Counted from the stretch's first letter, positions 38,063-50,732 are shown. The stretch is DNA of 64,000 nt from Balaenoptera acutorostrata (GCF_949987535.1 NC_080080.1:62711006-62775005), one strand, 5' to 3'. The notes: generated from the sequence alone by a model not told the origin. Numbers and translations: made by a program.

Positions 38063-38696
38063 TGACACTTAAAATTTTAAATGACTGCATGATCTATTAT
38101 CTAGTGGTTTCTAATGGTTTCTTTGTTGATTCCCTTGGATTTATAAATTATGCTACTTTTAAGTTCTCCTTTCTAGCATATAAAACTTATAGTTTATTCT
38201 CATGTCCACTGCATTAAGTAGCCCTTCAAAATGATATTAAAATATATCATAGATAGTATGATAATGTATGAAAAAATCTGTTTTCTGATTTTCTTGGAAA
38301 TTCTGCTATTTCACCATTACACATGATGCTGAAATTTGTTTTCTGATATATATTTGGTTATTTTCATATTAAGAAGATATTCACCCATTCCTATATATTT
38401 AGGGGAAAAAGAGATCTTACTAGAGGCCTAACTATTTTTCAAAGCTACAGTATCAACTAGAAAAAGCAGTAGGTAAGGAATAAATATATTTTAAATTATT
38501 TTTGGCTATAAATCTTTTTGCACAATGAAATTTGCACTGAAGCTATATAAAAAAAAACAAGTAAAAGTTTATTTGCTTTACAGAGAGGGAAAAAAAAAGA
38601 CACGCTTAACCAAGCTTTAAGGCTCCATCTCTCACTTGTTTTGCTGTCTCTGGGACATATTGGTACACTCTGGGGCCTCTCTATGCACACTGAAAC

Positions 38697-38886
38697 CTGA
38701 CAGTGATGATCAAACCTAACTATGCACAAGCATCTCTGGAGAATGTCTTTGTAATGCAGAGTCCCAAGACTGACTTCCCTGAGATTCTGATTCTGCAACT
38801 CTGGGGAAGAGAATGGGACTACATGTTTAAAATGTTCCCCAGGGAATATTGTGATTGAGCTTCATTTGAGTCATTGCTCTGGGCCA
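38697..38886 (-). mobile_element. MER5-type hAT MITE
   Basis: 'acagtgatgatcaaacctaa', 'tatgcacaagcatctctgga', 'atgcagagtcccaag', 'gagattctgattctgcaact' and 'taaaatgttccccaggga' follow the reverse complement of MER5A/B, a non-autonomous Charlie-type element. Terminal inverted repeats are degraded. Confidence 0.7.
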
Positions 38887-38950
38887 TATGTGGTCTATAC
38901 TGTATTATATGCTAAGCCTTGTTGAATTATGCTATCCTGTGAACATTAAG

Positions 38951-39085
38951 AATGTTGACATATGGAATTCCCTGGCAGTCCACTGGTTAAGACTCGGTGC
39001 TTTCAGTGCCATGGGCCCGGGTTTGATCCCTGGTCGGGGAACTAAGATCTAAGATCCCACACACACACAAAAAAATATTGACATA
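38951..39085 (+). mobile_element. Short CHR-type SINE with TSD
   Basis: Body 38963-39073. TSD AATGTTGACATA (38951-38962) against AATATTGACATA (39074-39085), one transition apart. It begins 'TGGAATTCCCTGGCAGTCCA', has A box 'CAGTCCACTGGTTAAGACTC' and B box 'GGGTTTGATCCCTGG', and ends in a (CA)n/A tail. Confidence 0.9.
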
Positions 39086-42000
39086 AATATAAGCGTACCA
39101 TCCTAATGTTTTGAATGCAAACTATGTAAAAAGTGAAATAAAATCATCTATATAGAGGTGGTCTACTATGCAATTTCTTTTTCTTACCATATGAAGATAA
39201 AATTGATGTATAATTTGGTCAGTGCTAATTTTTGGCCAGGGTCTCTGGGAAAGCTTTGGAAAATTACTCTAAAAGAATTTAGATTGTTTTATAAATCTTG
39301 ACTCAATGTGTTCTAGAGAATTATGATCCATTGTGGGTAAGCACATATATCTTTTATTGAAGAGAGAACCAACAGTAATGACACTATTATTCAAATGCAT
39401 TGTAATGCTAAAAGTATTCATGTTGCCCAACTTTTTGCCCAGACTGTATATATGAATGACTGATTTATTTTGCCACAGGGAATAAAGGAACATTTTTTAC
39501 TTTACTATGGGCTGTAAGAAGCCCTGTCATAAAATGTTGCTGGAAACTAATGTAATTAAGAGTCATTAGTGGAACTTTTCTTTCTACGTATCTTTATAAG
39601 ATAGAAAAGAAATGGAAGGAACATATCTATTGAAAGTTTTATTTAAAATAGTAAAAATACAGTTTGAAATACATGGAAAGACTCAAATAAGTTACTCACA
39701 GTCACTCAACAGGAAAGAGAGGCCAGAACAAAGAAGATTGGATTAAAAATATATCAAAATGAAAAATCAGTAAATCTTTTCAATTTCCAGTGGTTTAACA
39801 CACTAGAGCTTGTCAAAAGCTTTAGTTTTTATAAGAACTTCTATACACTAATGCCTTTTTTTCCATATTTCAACACATATTTTTTGCTGAAAATTATAGT
39901 AATATCCAAATTCAGCTACTCCACTGTTAATGGCATCAAGAATTGGCGTGATGAAATCCAGGCTCTCTTTTTCTCTTGCAAGATGTGGTAACTAAACTTC
40001 CTGCTGCATACAGAAGCTTACTTTTCTTATTTTTATGACAAATATATTTTCTAGTAAATGTGGATTCTTTTTATGTAGATGTTTTACTCAGTCAATCAAC
40101 AAATATTTAATGAATGTCTAAAATATGCCTGATATTAGTCTAGGACTTTTCTTCTAGGAGTTCTTATTGAAGAGGATCACACATGTTTGTCTTTTGTACT
40201 TTGTATCTCATGAGAGGACATATCAACTGTATAGATACCAATAGATGTAGAAAAGAGAGGCACAAACCTCACATATTTATTACTAGTTTCTTAGCTCCTA
40301 TGTATCTTTATATATGTTTTCACAGAAGATATTTTCCAAGTAAAGTTATTAAGCTAACTTAAATAATCCAAAATTAATTTTCAAAATATATTCTGGATGA
40401 GTGCTTTAGTTTTCAGATAGTTATACCTTTTGTAAAATGAAAACTAGACACCATTTCCATAGTAATCCAAAAAGGAGAGATGGATTTTAGGTTAACTATA
40501 TCTGGTAGTTTAGGAGTTTAGGAAAATTCAGGAGCTTTCAAGCAACAAACCAAAGTAAGGGATGTTAAAATAGCAAAGCTTTGATCATAAGAACACTTTG
40601 AATTTTCAATGGTAATAACATAAACTCTACCTATTTAGAGAAAATATTTATTGAGAGACATGGTAAAATTCAGCAAGCCCCAAGAAAGAAAGCAGTTTGG
40701 GTAATAGTCCTCATGAAAATTACTGCCTTGATTCATTGATTTATGACTCAATTATTTTCCATAATACATGTTTTTTAAAAAGTTTTTATATTTAAACGAC
40801 TTAATCCATACATCAAAACAGATCAAGACTCAGCATTCTGTTAAAACAACAATCGTATGGAATATACCTGCTTTAACCATCACTTTATTTAAAGTCTTGG
40901 AGGAAGTACTTCACAATTTCTAAATTATCACATATTCCAATATGATGTCTGTTTTGATTTCAATGTGTTACTTAAGGTTTGGTATTAAATTTAGAAAGTA
41001 AAATATTTACACTTAGAGGACTAAAATTCTCAGCTGGCTAAGTGTCCACCTATACATATCCTGTGACAAATATATGTGAGACAATATTTTGCAACCTTTT
41101 ATGTCTGGCTTTCTTACTCTGGCATTTTCCTGCAATTCACAACCCTGACCTTAAATTGTGCAAATGTAGACATCGAGTATACATTAGTTATTTAGCACAA
41201 AACTGATGACATAGCAGAGTCAAGCCCATTAGAAAGAAAAATGTTTGCTGAAGAGAGATGCAGATTTAAGTGATATTGTAAATTGTTCCTAGTTATAGCA
41301 AAGTTGTGTGTTTTTATTTTATCTGTGGCATTTAGTTTCAACCAAAATAAGGAAAAGTGATATACAAAAGTAAATAATTGATAATAACAACAACATTATC
41401 TACGAGCCTTAAAATTGTTGACGGCAAAATAGCTCAAATGATTCTTAATGCCTTTCAGGCACATCTGAATCAAATAAGGTAATTATTCTTTAAAATGCTT
41501 ACACAAAGTCTGATTTGCATGCTAGTAATTGCTATGCCTTGTGGCCTCTAGCAATTGACACAGCAATGATTTTAATTATTGTAATTTCATCAGTATAAAT
41601 ACTTCAAAGTTATGCAAATACTCTCATAATCCACATAGACAGCTCAGAGTATTTGATTTACTAGTCTTCTAAGTTTCTTTGTCTATGCAGTTTACTCTCA
41701 GATGTGACTCTGCATTGCAATTGAAGCCTTTCACTCACATCAAAGCTCTAAATCATAACAAGATGAGCTAATTTTACAAAGACTGACACTTCAAACATTA
41801 AGTTGCAAATACAATTATAAGATGAAATATAAAAAGGACTTTGCTTGGATATCATGAAGCACAGATACCTGCAGCTAATCATGTCTAATGTTTTCTCTGA
41901 CATGAGAAAGATACAACTCGAACAAATGCCTTTGAATGAAGAAGAATGGAAAAGATCCTCCCTGTTACCTGATTAATTTAAATGATACAATAGGAAAATA

Positions 42001-42619
42001 TTACTGTTATGCAATAAATTATCATCAGTATTACAGTCACTCAGACCCTCAGCCAGTAGAGGGTACTGAACTACAAATAAGGCTTCCATGATGATAAATC
42101 TACCCACAGTTAGTAAATCTTAGACCCTGACTCTTGAATTCTCAGGGAGTGGAAACTCTTACAGTTGAATATACCTATCAGTTGGGAAACTGTGTTTTCT
42201 CAGAAATGCTATTATTGTGGAAACTTACTCTATTATAGTCTTGGCTAAAACGAAAGATATTTTGCAGAAACAAAGCACATAAGGTAATGTTTAAGAATAT
42301 TTTAAAACCCACCAGCACTCTTACTTTATATATACACATTTTAAAAAACTTATTGGTAAATATGATTTTAAATGTTTCAGAGTTGAAGACTTTTTATTCT
42401 TATACTAAAAAATATATATGCAGCTTATTTGGCGCTAATTGTTACTTTTTACAATGTATCCACATCATCAGAAATGCATTAGTTTGCAAGTAGAAGAGAA
42501 AGAGCAAAAGGTGATGGCAAGATAAATTTTCAACAGAGAATACTGAAAAGTGAAGCGAAAGCACCCTCAGCTATTTGCCATAGATGGACAAGGGAAAACT
42601 TTATTCTCCTCAAGAAACT
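39086..42619. other. Unannotated AT-rich DNA
   Basis: No gene. One probable L2 3' tail in reverse orientation at about 40085-40200 ('cagtcaatcaacaaatattt', 'tattagtctaggac'). Nothing else recognised. Confidence 0.4.
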
Positions 42620-42672
42620 CCTCTGTGTCAGATTCTCTACTAACTCTTCTGTGTCAGATTCTCTACTGTCAG
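42620..42672. repeat. Short tandem duplication, 26-bp period
   Basis: 'CTGTGTCAGATTCTCTACT' occurs at about 42623 and again at about 42649, with few other differences. A simple two-copy local duplication. Confidence 0.85.
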
Positions 42673-42744
42673 TTAAGTCATTTTTCCCATCAGCTTAAAT
42701 GGAAAGAGAAGGTGACACTTATTTTTTCCTCTTAGAAAATTCTG

Positions 42745-43915
42745 CTTTGTGAATTGATATGTTAGCCAAAATATACGATGATTCCCAATCCATCATGTCC
42801 TTTTATAATCTCCTCTCCTTGACCGTGGGTAGAATTGTGACTTACCTGTAGGCAAGAGAATATGGTAAAAGTGGTAGGGCAGGTGCCGTCTTGATTAGGT
42901 TACATTATATGGCAAAAGTTTGGGGATAGTCACTTTGTAATTGTGTTACATTACATACAACTCTGTCTTAGCAGATCAGAGTAAGAAATCCTCCTGCCAG
43001 CCCTGAAGCTGTGAGCTGCCATGTAGTGAGAGGGCCTGAGGAAGGGCAACATGGCAAAGGAATGGAGGTAGCCTGGAGGGGCTAAGAGTAATCCTCTGCT
43101 GACAGTCAGCAAGAGAACGGGGACCTCAGTCCTACAAATGGAAGGAACTTATCTTTGCCAACAACCACATCAAGTTGCAAATGTGGACAAAGAATGTCAC
43201 CTGTCATTTCAATAAACAAAGGATGTGGCGGCCATCAAGCCATCAGCCACTGCAGCTGTCCCCTATGATGCACTTTGGGGGGAATTCAGGATGGAGAAAA
43301 ACAGGAGTTTAGGATTGACATATACACACCGGTATATTTGAAATAAAATGCCTGTCCATGAAAAATATAAACAAATAAACATGTTAAAAAATAAATTTCT
43401 TACAGCTGAAATAATAATAATAAACAGGAATAACTTCAGTGAGCCCAGACTTTTGCATCTTCTCATACATAGGAACACTTAAATCATTAACTTGAGATGT
43501 CTGATTTGTGTGATTAGCAGTAATCTTTTGATGTCCGAATACATGTTGATTTTTTTCAGCAAAAACTCCTATATATCCTGGCTCTTCCCTTACCTCTTTG
43601 GAACAGTCCCTCAGAGCTATCTGAGAGGCTGCATTCCGGGCTTAAGTCCTCAGTAAGTCCACTGAATAAAACATAATTCTCAACGTTTAGGTTGTGCATT
43701 TTTCTTCAGTTGACGCAAGACAAATGCAGGTCCAGAAGGAAAAACAACCCAGCTGACACTTTGATTGCAGTGTGGAGATCTATGGAGATTCTGAGCCGAG
43801 GACCCCGATTAGTCCTGCTTAGCCTCCTGATGCACAGAAACTGTGAGAAAATGAATTCACATCGTTTTACACTACTAAGTTTATGGTAATTTTTCGATAG
43901 CAATAGAAACAAATA
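42745..43915 (+). mobile_element. Older MaLR-like LTR split by a younger solo LTR
   Basis: The left part (42745-43183) carries 'tgaccgtgggtagaattgtg', 'agagaatatggtaaaagtgg', 'gctgtgagctgccatgtagt' and 'tgccaacaaccacatcaagt'. The right part (43723-43915) carries 'gctgacactttgattgcagt', 'ctgatgcacagaaactgtga' and 'ctaagtttatggtaattttt'. These are consecutive blocks of one MaLR-class LTR, separated by the insertion at 43184-43722. Family name uncertain; no internal genes. Confidence 0.7.
43184..43722 (+). mobile_element. ERV1-like solo LTR, 539 bp, TG...CA
   Basis: Bounded by TG (43184) and CA (43722), with a 4-bp TSD AATG (43180-43183 and 43723-43726); the flanking match extends to CAAATG. 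Inside are a TATA-like 'TATATATCC' at 43570 and a polyadenylation signal AATAAA at 43665-43670, placed as U3-R-U5 would require. A phrase 'cctcagagctatctgagagg' just upstream of the signal resembles cetartiodactyl ERV LTRs. No internal retroviral sequence remains, as expected after LTR-LTR recombination. Confidence 0.75.
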
Positions 43916-44332
43916 CACTTGATATCATTGAAATGTGACAGGTTGGATTTTGAGCAATGTATGTGTGTACATGCATGTGTTTGTGTGAGATATTCTGATC
44001 ATTTTGTATCTATCTCAATCTGCATCTGGCCTCAGTGGTCACTTGGAGGTAGATCACTGTACATGAGTCCAAGTCACTGATGTGATCACAGATTCCCTGA
44101 TGCAAAAATAAGTATTAGAGAAGTGGATTTAGAGAGAACACTACCTGGCAGTTCTGCTGGTGATATACTGTAACTTATTTTTCTCTTTTCTTCCTTTTTA
44201 ACTGAGTAACAGTTGTAAAATAGGTTTCCTAACTATAAAACAAAATGGTACTAAAGAATTTATCTAGAAATTATGTTGTTTTGTGCAGAAAAAAAACATA
44301 CACACTCAGACAGATGTAGAGCAAGTTAAAAT

Positions 44333-44473
44333 GCAAGACTCGTGAGAATTCCCTGGTGGTCCAGCAGTTAGGACTCCCTGATTTCAGTGCTGAGGGCCCG
44401 GTTCAATCCCTGGTTGGGGAACTAAGACCCTGCAAGCCGTATGACACAGTAGAACAAAAAAGCAAGAGCAGTG
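44333..44473 (+). mobile_element. Short CHR-type SINE
   Basis: Body about 44345-44461. It begins 'AGAATTCCCTGGTGGTCCAG', has A box 'TGGTCCAGCAGTTAGGACTC' and B box 'CGGTTCAATCCCTGG'. The flanks GCAAGACTCGTG (44333-44344) and GCAAGAGCAGTG (44462-44473) look like a decayed TSD (9 of 12 match). Confidence 0.88.
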
Positions 44474-44487
44474 CTTTTAGTTCCTGA

Positions 44488-44640
44488 GGTATTAACTTTG
44501 GACATGTTATTAAAACTCTCTGACACCGTCTTCCTCGTCTATAAATTGGGATTAATTAGACTTGGATTATAGGTCTGCTGTAAGAATGAGAAATAATGTA
44601 AGTATGGTGGTTGGCAAACTATAGCTGTTATGATAATGGT
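44488..44640 (+). repeat. MIR relic
   Basis: 'ggacatgttattaaaactct', 'cgtcttcctcgtctataaat' and 'ctgctgtaagaatgagaaat' follow the MIR core to 3' end. Confidence 0.7.
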
Positions 44641-44749
44641 GATAGGAAACATGAATGATTTTTTTATTCAAAGTCATTAAAGCAGGTACATACTATACAC
44701 ACTTATATCAATGGTTTTAAGTTTTGGTGGAAAAAAGCAATGAATTATG

Positions 44750-44935
44750 AATAACTATAGTGGACCTAAGTATTCCAGTTTCAATTCTTTTCTAGCCATG
44801 TGACCTTGAGAATGTCCAAAAACTTCTGGAAGCCCTTATCTCATCTATAAATAGGAGGAACAATATCTGCTTTACTTACTTCACAGAGTTTATATGAATC
44901 TCAAAGAGGATGATATATGTGAAACTTTATTACAA
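44750..44935 (+). repeat. MIR relic
   Basis: 'tctagccatgtgaccttgag', 'ccttatctcatctataaata' and 'acttcacagagtttatatga' follow the MIR order (tRNA-related head, core, tail). Confidence 0.75.
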
Positions 44936-46359
44936 TTCTATATGGATACATTAGAATTATTTTATAGAAGTACATATTTATATATATTGAGAAATTGAAC
45001 AAGTATTTCATGAGAATTTAGCAGTAAATTTGTTAAAGCAATGTCTTGGTTCAGTTATCTATATACATGAACATAAATTTTGCTTTCAAAAGTATCTAAG
45101 GAAAAAACTCAAAAATTTGGCACTTGATAAAAAGAGATGTCAAGATCATATGTTTCAACCTCACAAGTTGCAACTCATACCTAGAAAAATATTGCAAATT
45201 CATCTTGAACAAGGTGCAGAAAAAATAAAGACTTTAAAGGCAACAGGAACACCAGAAAACAGACAGCAGCATGAATAGCTAAATACATTCCATGCAACTA
45301 ACAATGAAACACAGAAAGATAACATCACTAAGCCACCTTGCACCGTTGTCAAGTGACAGGAGTGACATAACAATGGAATCACATGCAAGAAATTGAAAGC
45401 ACTAAAAATGCAGAATTAATTTTGCACTACCTGCTAGCAAGGTTATGATTTCTCCAAGGTCTTCTCAGACAAGCTTTCATTTACTGGACACACATCAAAC
45501 CTCTACTCGTTAGCATTGGAAATATATCTGCCGCAGAAAATTCTAGCTACCCACATGAATCACTTCCAAGCCTAGAATCTTTCTTTTGCCATGTATTTTA
45601 TGTTATATAAACATTTATGTTCTTTACAAATATACTATCTACCTCCTTTAGTCCACCTTGTCTGTATCTTCTGAAAAATAGTCATTTTTTATTTGGAAGA
45701 GGGGAGATTGGATCACAGCCAGGAGGAAGTGGCAAGGAAGGAAAGAAAAAAATAGATATTAGAGGAACTAAAGGCAGGGACACAGATAATAGAAAATGAA
45801 AGACAAAAAAAGAAGGGGAAATAGAGAATGAGGAAAATGGTCAAAGACAAAAAATGCCTAGAAAAGCATGGCAGAGTTGATGGAGAGTTGACAAACAAAG
45901 CAGCTATGGGAATATTAAATTAGCTAATTTAAGAAGAAGAACCAGATCTTGAGATTTCATAAATAAGATAAAAAGAATTAATATAGAGACAAAGGGGCAA
46001 GATATCAATCTTAGAATAATAAAATCTCTGCACTGGAAATGTATTTGGAGAGGACCAATGCTCAAATAATATATGAGAGATTGGTGTCTACTGTACAGCT
46101 GAAAGGGTGGATTAAGAAGAGAATATTTTTTCCTGTCTAGAAAAGAAACAACTACTGTTTTCTAAATAATCAGCAAGCAACCATGACATCGTGTTAGCAA
46201 ATGGCGCTTGAAAAGTTAGAACACAAGAAGTTAAATGCCCTTTTTTGGGTCCCTCTGGATATCAAATTACATGTAAATTTAATAACACTCTTTCAGCTCC
46301 TCATAATAATAAGACCTGACATTTGCATAGAGCTTCATATTTAAAAAAACAAAGATGAA
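44936..46359. other. Unannotated DNA
   Basis: AT-rich, with a purine-rich GGAA/GAAA stretch near 45700-45850. The open frame at 45030-45278 is lysine-rich with no recognisable domain. No gene called. Confidence 0.4.
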
Positions 46360-46545
46360 AGGAAGGAACCAATATTTATTATCTACTGTACACTAAACAT
46401 TGTACATATTCTACCTGGATATCCCTTGTTTACGATATAAGAAAACTAGTTCAGATGGTAGAATAATGTCCCCAAAGTCACATAGGTTGCAACAAATTGG
46501 AGCCAGAAATTGAACTTGGACATCTATTTTACTCTTTCATGCCAG
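46360..46545 (-). repeat. MIR relic, antisense
   Basis: 'tattatctactgtacactaa', 'ccaaagtcacataggttgca' and 'gagccagaaattgaacttgg' follow reverse-complement MIR. Confidence 0.65.
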
Positions 46546-46599
46546 AGAAAGAAGATGGGAGGGGAAAAAGTAGAAATAAGGGAGGGAGAAAAAAACAGT

Positions 46600-46810
46600 A
46601 ATAAAGTAATTTGCAGCTTTTAGTGCCAATTGCTGGGCAGCAGCTATGCTCATTACTGTACATCACTTCTGGGAATTTGGCCAGGATTAATTTTATATTT
46701 ACAAAGAGGAGGAAATTCAGATTCAAAAAAGTAAAGCAACTTGTCCAAGTTTGTGCATTTAGTAAGGGGGCTACATCCACTTTGACTCAGAAAACAGGAC
46801 TCAATTTTCA
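46600..46810 (-). repeat. MIR relic, antisense
   Basis: 'gaggaggaaattcagattca', 'aagcaacttgtccaagtttg' and 'tagtaagggggctacatcca' follow reverse-complement MIR. Confidence 0.65.
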
Positions 46811-46849
46811 TAAATGCTGTGTCACGTAGTTGAAGGAGAAACCAGAGTT

Positions 46850-47010
46850 TATATAGCAGATCTGCCATATCCTAGTTGGGTGACTAAGGGTACATCATCT
46901 ATCTTCTCTGTCTTAGCTGCTCTCTTATCTATGTTGGATGACACATGCCTCACTTACAAGGTATTGCAAGAATTGCATCTACTATAAAGTATCTTGAACA
47001 TAGACATTCA
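46850..47010 (+). repeat. MIR relic
   Basis: 'atatcctagttgggtgacta', 'ctgctctcttatctatgttg' and 'cacttacaaggtattgcaag' follow MIR order on the plus strand. Three MIRs of mixed orientation lie within 650 bp. Confidence 0.6.
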
Positions 47011-48624
47011 CAACAAGGAGTTGCTCTACTTAGGTGGATGTTAACTAGATTAGAATATGCTCAATTGACAACTAGAGTATGTGAGATCAACTATGTGTTA
47101 GAAGACTTATTTTGACCTATTTGGTGTTGCCAATAAATAGGAATAACAAAATGAGTCAAGTGCTCTAACTAAAAGAGAAATTTAAAAAATATCATCATCA
47201 TCATCATGGTTAATTGAAAAACACTTTATTAACTATACATTATGTTGTAAATTTTAGTTGATATTATCAGGGAGATCAGATTTCCTCTTGTACTCAATGA
47301 AAACAATAAATAAATATATTTCAGATATATGATGACCATTTTAAAAAAAAGAGTGAAAACAAAAACATAGACTAACCAATAAAAGACTAGTAGGGAGAAA
47401 ATTATATAACCACATTAATCAATGTAAAGTGAACATAGTAATGCAATTTCTATACTAACACTACTTTGGAGAGATGGAAACATTAGCCATTTTAGTTGGT
47501 AAACAATCCCAGAGTTTTTTTGTTTTTTTTTGATGTATAAAATTCTTATAAAGTTTATCCATACATTCATTCCTGAAATTCTGCCTTAACTTTTCTTCAA
47601 CAATAGAAAAACACACTGAGATTTACTTTGGAAATATTTTTTTAAAATATTTTGTAATAGAAAAAAAGGCTGCATCTTAATGTCCTTCCAGAATGAGAAA
47701 GGTAATTACATATTTGAGCCAGATAAAATTAAATGAAAAACTTAAGTTTTCCTACTGATCAGAGCCCATAATTTTCTCAAGTATATTAATGAATTCACTT
47801 TAATTCCTATGGTGACTGTTCCAAAAGGCAACAACAAACCCTAAATAATGATTGGCAGTGAGACCTCTATGTTTAGATTTCCATACTGTTGTGGGCAAGA
47901 TCAGGGACCTTTAATGAAGGCTGACCATGACACGTCTAGAGATAAGAGTTGTTTGGCACCGTAGTTTGACATCTCTCACAACCTTTCACAACCTAGTTCT
48001 TCCGCAGTTTGAAAGGTAAGTTCTGATATATGGAGACATGTCAGGTAAAGGTGGCAAATCAGAATATAATCCTGATTTGTGTATGTTTACAACCTTTGCC
48101 CTTTGCAACTCTTCAAAATGCAAAAAAAAAAAAAAAAAAATCAAATATAATGTTGTAGCAATTGAAGTGCTTTGCATATTATCATATGCAGATCATAATA
48201 GAAATGAATTTGCATTTTTATAATCTGCCTTTAGAATGACTATTTATAGTCATATCTGAAAAACTTAAATAAAGCATATTAAAACAATAAAATTTGCAAA
48301 TTTTGCATCATACATTGATTTGCACCATGGCATTAAACAATACTGGCAGACAATCAGAAGCCATTAGCATCCATTGACTTGTTAATCACTTAAACCTACT
48401 TGACGCATTGTTGTTGAGTAGACAAGGTACCTTTATAGTGCTTAAGCAAAACACATTTTTAAAAAATGTATAACCTCTTTCAAAAATTAAATATAGAACC
48501 TAGCAAAAATCATGTAAAAGGAACTTGTGACAATTAAATGTACATATATTTGTAATTAAACTATCTGGTAAAGACTAAATTATTGATCATAATACTTAAT
48601 TTTTAAAAAATTGAAGATTAAGAG
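47011..48624. other. Unannotated AT-rich DNA
   Basis: A short (ATC)n tract at about 47191-47205 and an A19 run at 48121-48140. No gene recognised. Confidence 0.4.
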
Positions 48625-48842
48625 CTAGCAATGAATGTTTGCTAAATAATATGTCATCTAATCCACACAACAAAATTCAAAGATAGGTGATATTTATATT
48701 TCCATTTAACAAATAATAAAATTGAGGAATGGAATGTGTAAATAGCATGCCTAAATTCACTCAGCTAGTAAGTGCAAGAGCTAATCAACTAACTCAGGTA
48801 GTCTGACTCCAAGCTTTTAACCCCTATGCTGTGCTGCAGGAA
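48625..48842 (-). repeat. MIR relic, near full length, antisense
   Basis: 'catctaatccacacaacaaa', 'aacaaataataaaattgagg', 'cactcagctagtaagtgcaa', 'gtctgactccaagctttt' and 'ctatgctgtgctgc' run in reverse-complement MIR order to its 5' tRNA-like head. Confidence 0.8.
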
Positions 48843-50397
48843 GATACAGAATGCAAATCATAGTGCAGTAATTCAGCTTCACCCGTGGTGCTCCAAGAAA
48901 AACTGGGAAAAGGAGGTAAACTTATGCTAGATACCAAATTAGGAACCATTCCAAAGGTGTGTTTGATTTTCATTCTGGTAAATTTTAGTGTCACATTATT
49001 GAAACTTATCCTTAACCAGAGTTTTTAGGGGTTTTTTCCTAGGTAAAGGAGAATTTCTTCAATTATTTAATTTTTCATATCTCATATATTTTCTGACCCC
49101 CAAAGTGATTTTAGAATGTTACTAATTTGAATCAATGTTTCCTTGCTTATCTGAATCTTATTTTCTAATATATAAAATAAATTATTTTATTAACCTCACA
49201 GTTTTGAGGAATAAACTAAATGATATACAGAAAAAGGTATGTAATATATAGTGATAATATGTAATATATAGTGATAAATTTGTTGAATGTGCATATTACA
49301 CAGTTTTGTTTTACAATATTAAATACCCGTACTTTAGAAACACACTAAACAGTATCCTATCCAGAGTACAGCTCTGCATCATGTTCTTGCCAATAATTTA
49401 TGGAATATTAGGGACAAATGAAATGCCAGTGATTGTCATAATACTTTCCATAGTTGAGAACTTGAGTAGTTTCCTCACAAAAGAAGAGTGAAAATCCAAA
49501 GTTTCTGAAATCCTTAGATAAAGCATAGATTCTTTGTTAAAAATAATAAGGCAGCTCCTTATTATTATTAGTGCTGGAAGAGTCTTAAAAATGTACTGAA
49601 GTCAATTGCATTTTACTTGCTTGAGAAACCAAACTTGACCTTACTCTGTGCAGTACAGATTTCCAAATGATTGTGTTCTGAAAAACATTCCTTGCCATTA
49701 TACTCATTTTGTAAATGGAATAGTAGTTCAATATTTTTAAAAAACTAATATTAACATTTTAAAATCAACTGTTGAGAAGGAAATACTGTGTAAAACATGG
49801 ATCATTCCCTTTTGACACCAACTTTCTTTGTGTATATCATGCAACAGTTTTGCTACTTCTGAAAACTAGAATTTAATAGCTGAGAAAATGTTTAATGTTT
49901 ACCAAAAACACACACACATAAAGCAAATAGAAAGCATATGTGTATTCTTTACAACAGCATGTGTGTATTTCTAATAAACAATCCTCTATTTTGTAGCTTT
50001 CTGTTCATTGAGGGCTCTAGTCATCCAACATTCTGAGGCAGTGAATGGCTCCAAGGATGAGTAATGAGATCAAATACCTTTCCCATCTAGATCATAGCCT
50101 TTTTGCCTGGTCTGTGTCACAAGTGACTAGGAGTCATCGTTACCAGTTGATGGGTGTTTAATTGTCAATGAGAAATGTGTCCTGGCATTGGTCCAATTCC
50201 TAACAGCTCAGTGTTCAGTGTTAACAGAAATCACTATAGTGTGCTCGCTTCTTTATCTACAAAGCATATTGCTCTATGGATGCAGACAAGACAAAAAGCT
50301 CAGTCAGCCCTGAGGAAGTCTATACAGAATGGAGATAAAGAACACTTCCCCAAATTTATATACCCTCAAAACCTCCCTCATTAAAATAATAAATTTA
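48843..50397. other. Unannotated DNA with one small tandem duplication
   Basis: A 20-bp unit 'TATGTAATATATAGTGATAA' is duplicated in tandem at about 49238-49277. The segment 49980-50390 has more balanced base composition but no recognised gene. Confidence 0.4.
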
Positions 50398-50436
50398 GAA
50401 GAAGAAGAGGAGGAAGAAGAAGAAAAAGCAGCAGCA
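50398..50436. repeat. GAA/GGA and GCA microsatellite
   Basis: 'agaagaagaagaggaggaag' followed by 'agcagcagcagc'. Purine-rich trinucleotide repeat. Confidence 0.85.
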
Positions 50437-50439
50437 GCT

Positions 50440-50732
50440 ATTCATGGAACAAATGCTTTATTAGATACCTAGCATGTGTTAGGTGATGTGGACACCTAAA
50501 TGATAGAATACTGCTGCTTCAGTTTCAAATACTACGGAGAGTGGCAGAGAATTAAATAAATGATTTTGCTTATGGGAGACAAATGCTGTAGAAGAGAGGT
50601 GACAGAGGCCCTATGAGAGCACAGAGAGGAAAGTTCTCCTCTTTATCTAAAGATACTAAAAAAGGCAATCTTGAAGAGGTGACCTTTGCCCTGATTCTGG
50701 AAGATACTGTAAAATAAGAACGGGTCAGAGAG
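50440..50732 (-). repeat. Probable L2 relic interrupted by L1 copy 2
   Basis: 'cttgaagaggtgacctttgc' and 'ccctgattctggaagatac' resemble the reverse L2 3' region ('..gaggtgacatttgagct..cctgaaggat..'). L1 copy 2 is inserted at the right edge. Diverged; left edge uncertain. Confidence 0.5.
50716..50732. repeat. Target-site duplication of L1 copy 2, left copy
   Basis: AAGAACGGGTCAGAGAG, identical over 17 bp to 57780-57796. The perfect match means the insertion is recent or the target has not mutated. The outer edge adjoining the poly(A) is ambiguous by a base or two. Confidence 0.95.

Noticed and set aside
44345..44640. SINE splitting a MIR in two
   Set aside because: MIR similarity is seen only to the right of the SINE (44488-44640); the left flank does not look like the MIR head.
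45030..45278. 82-codon lysine-rich open frame
   Set aside because: Short, AT-rich, no recognisable domain or gene context.
47188..47206. Short (ATC)n tract considered as a repeat array
   Set aside because: Only about five units; too short to be notable.
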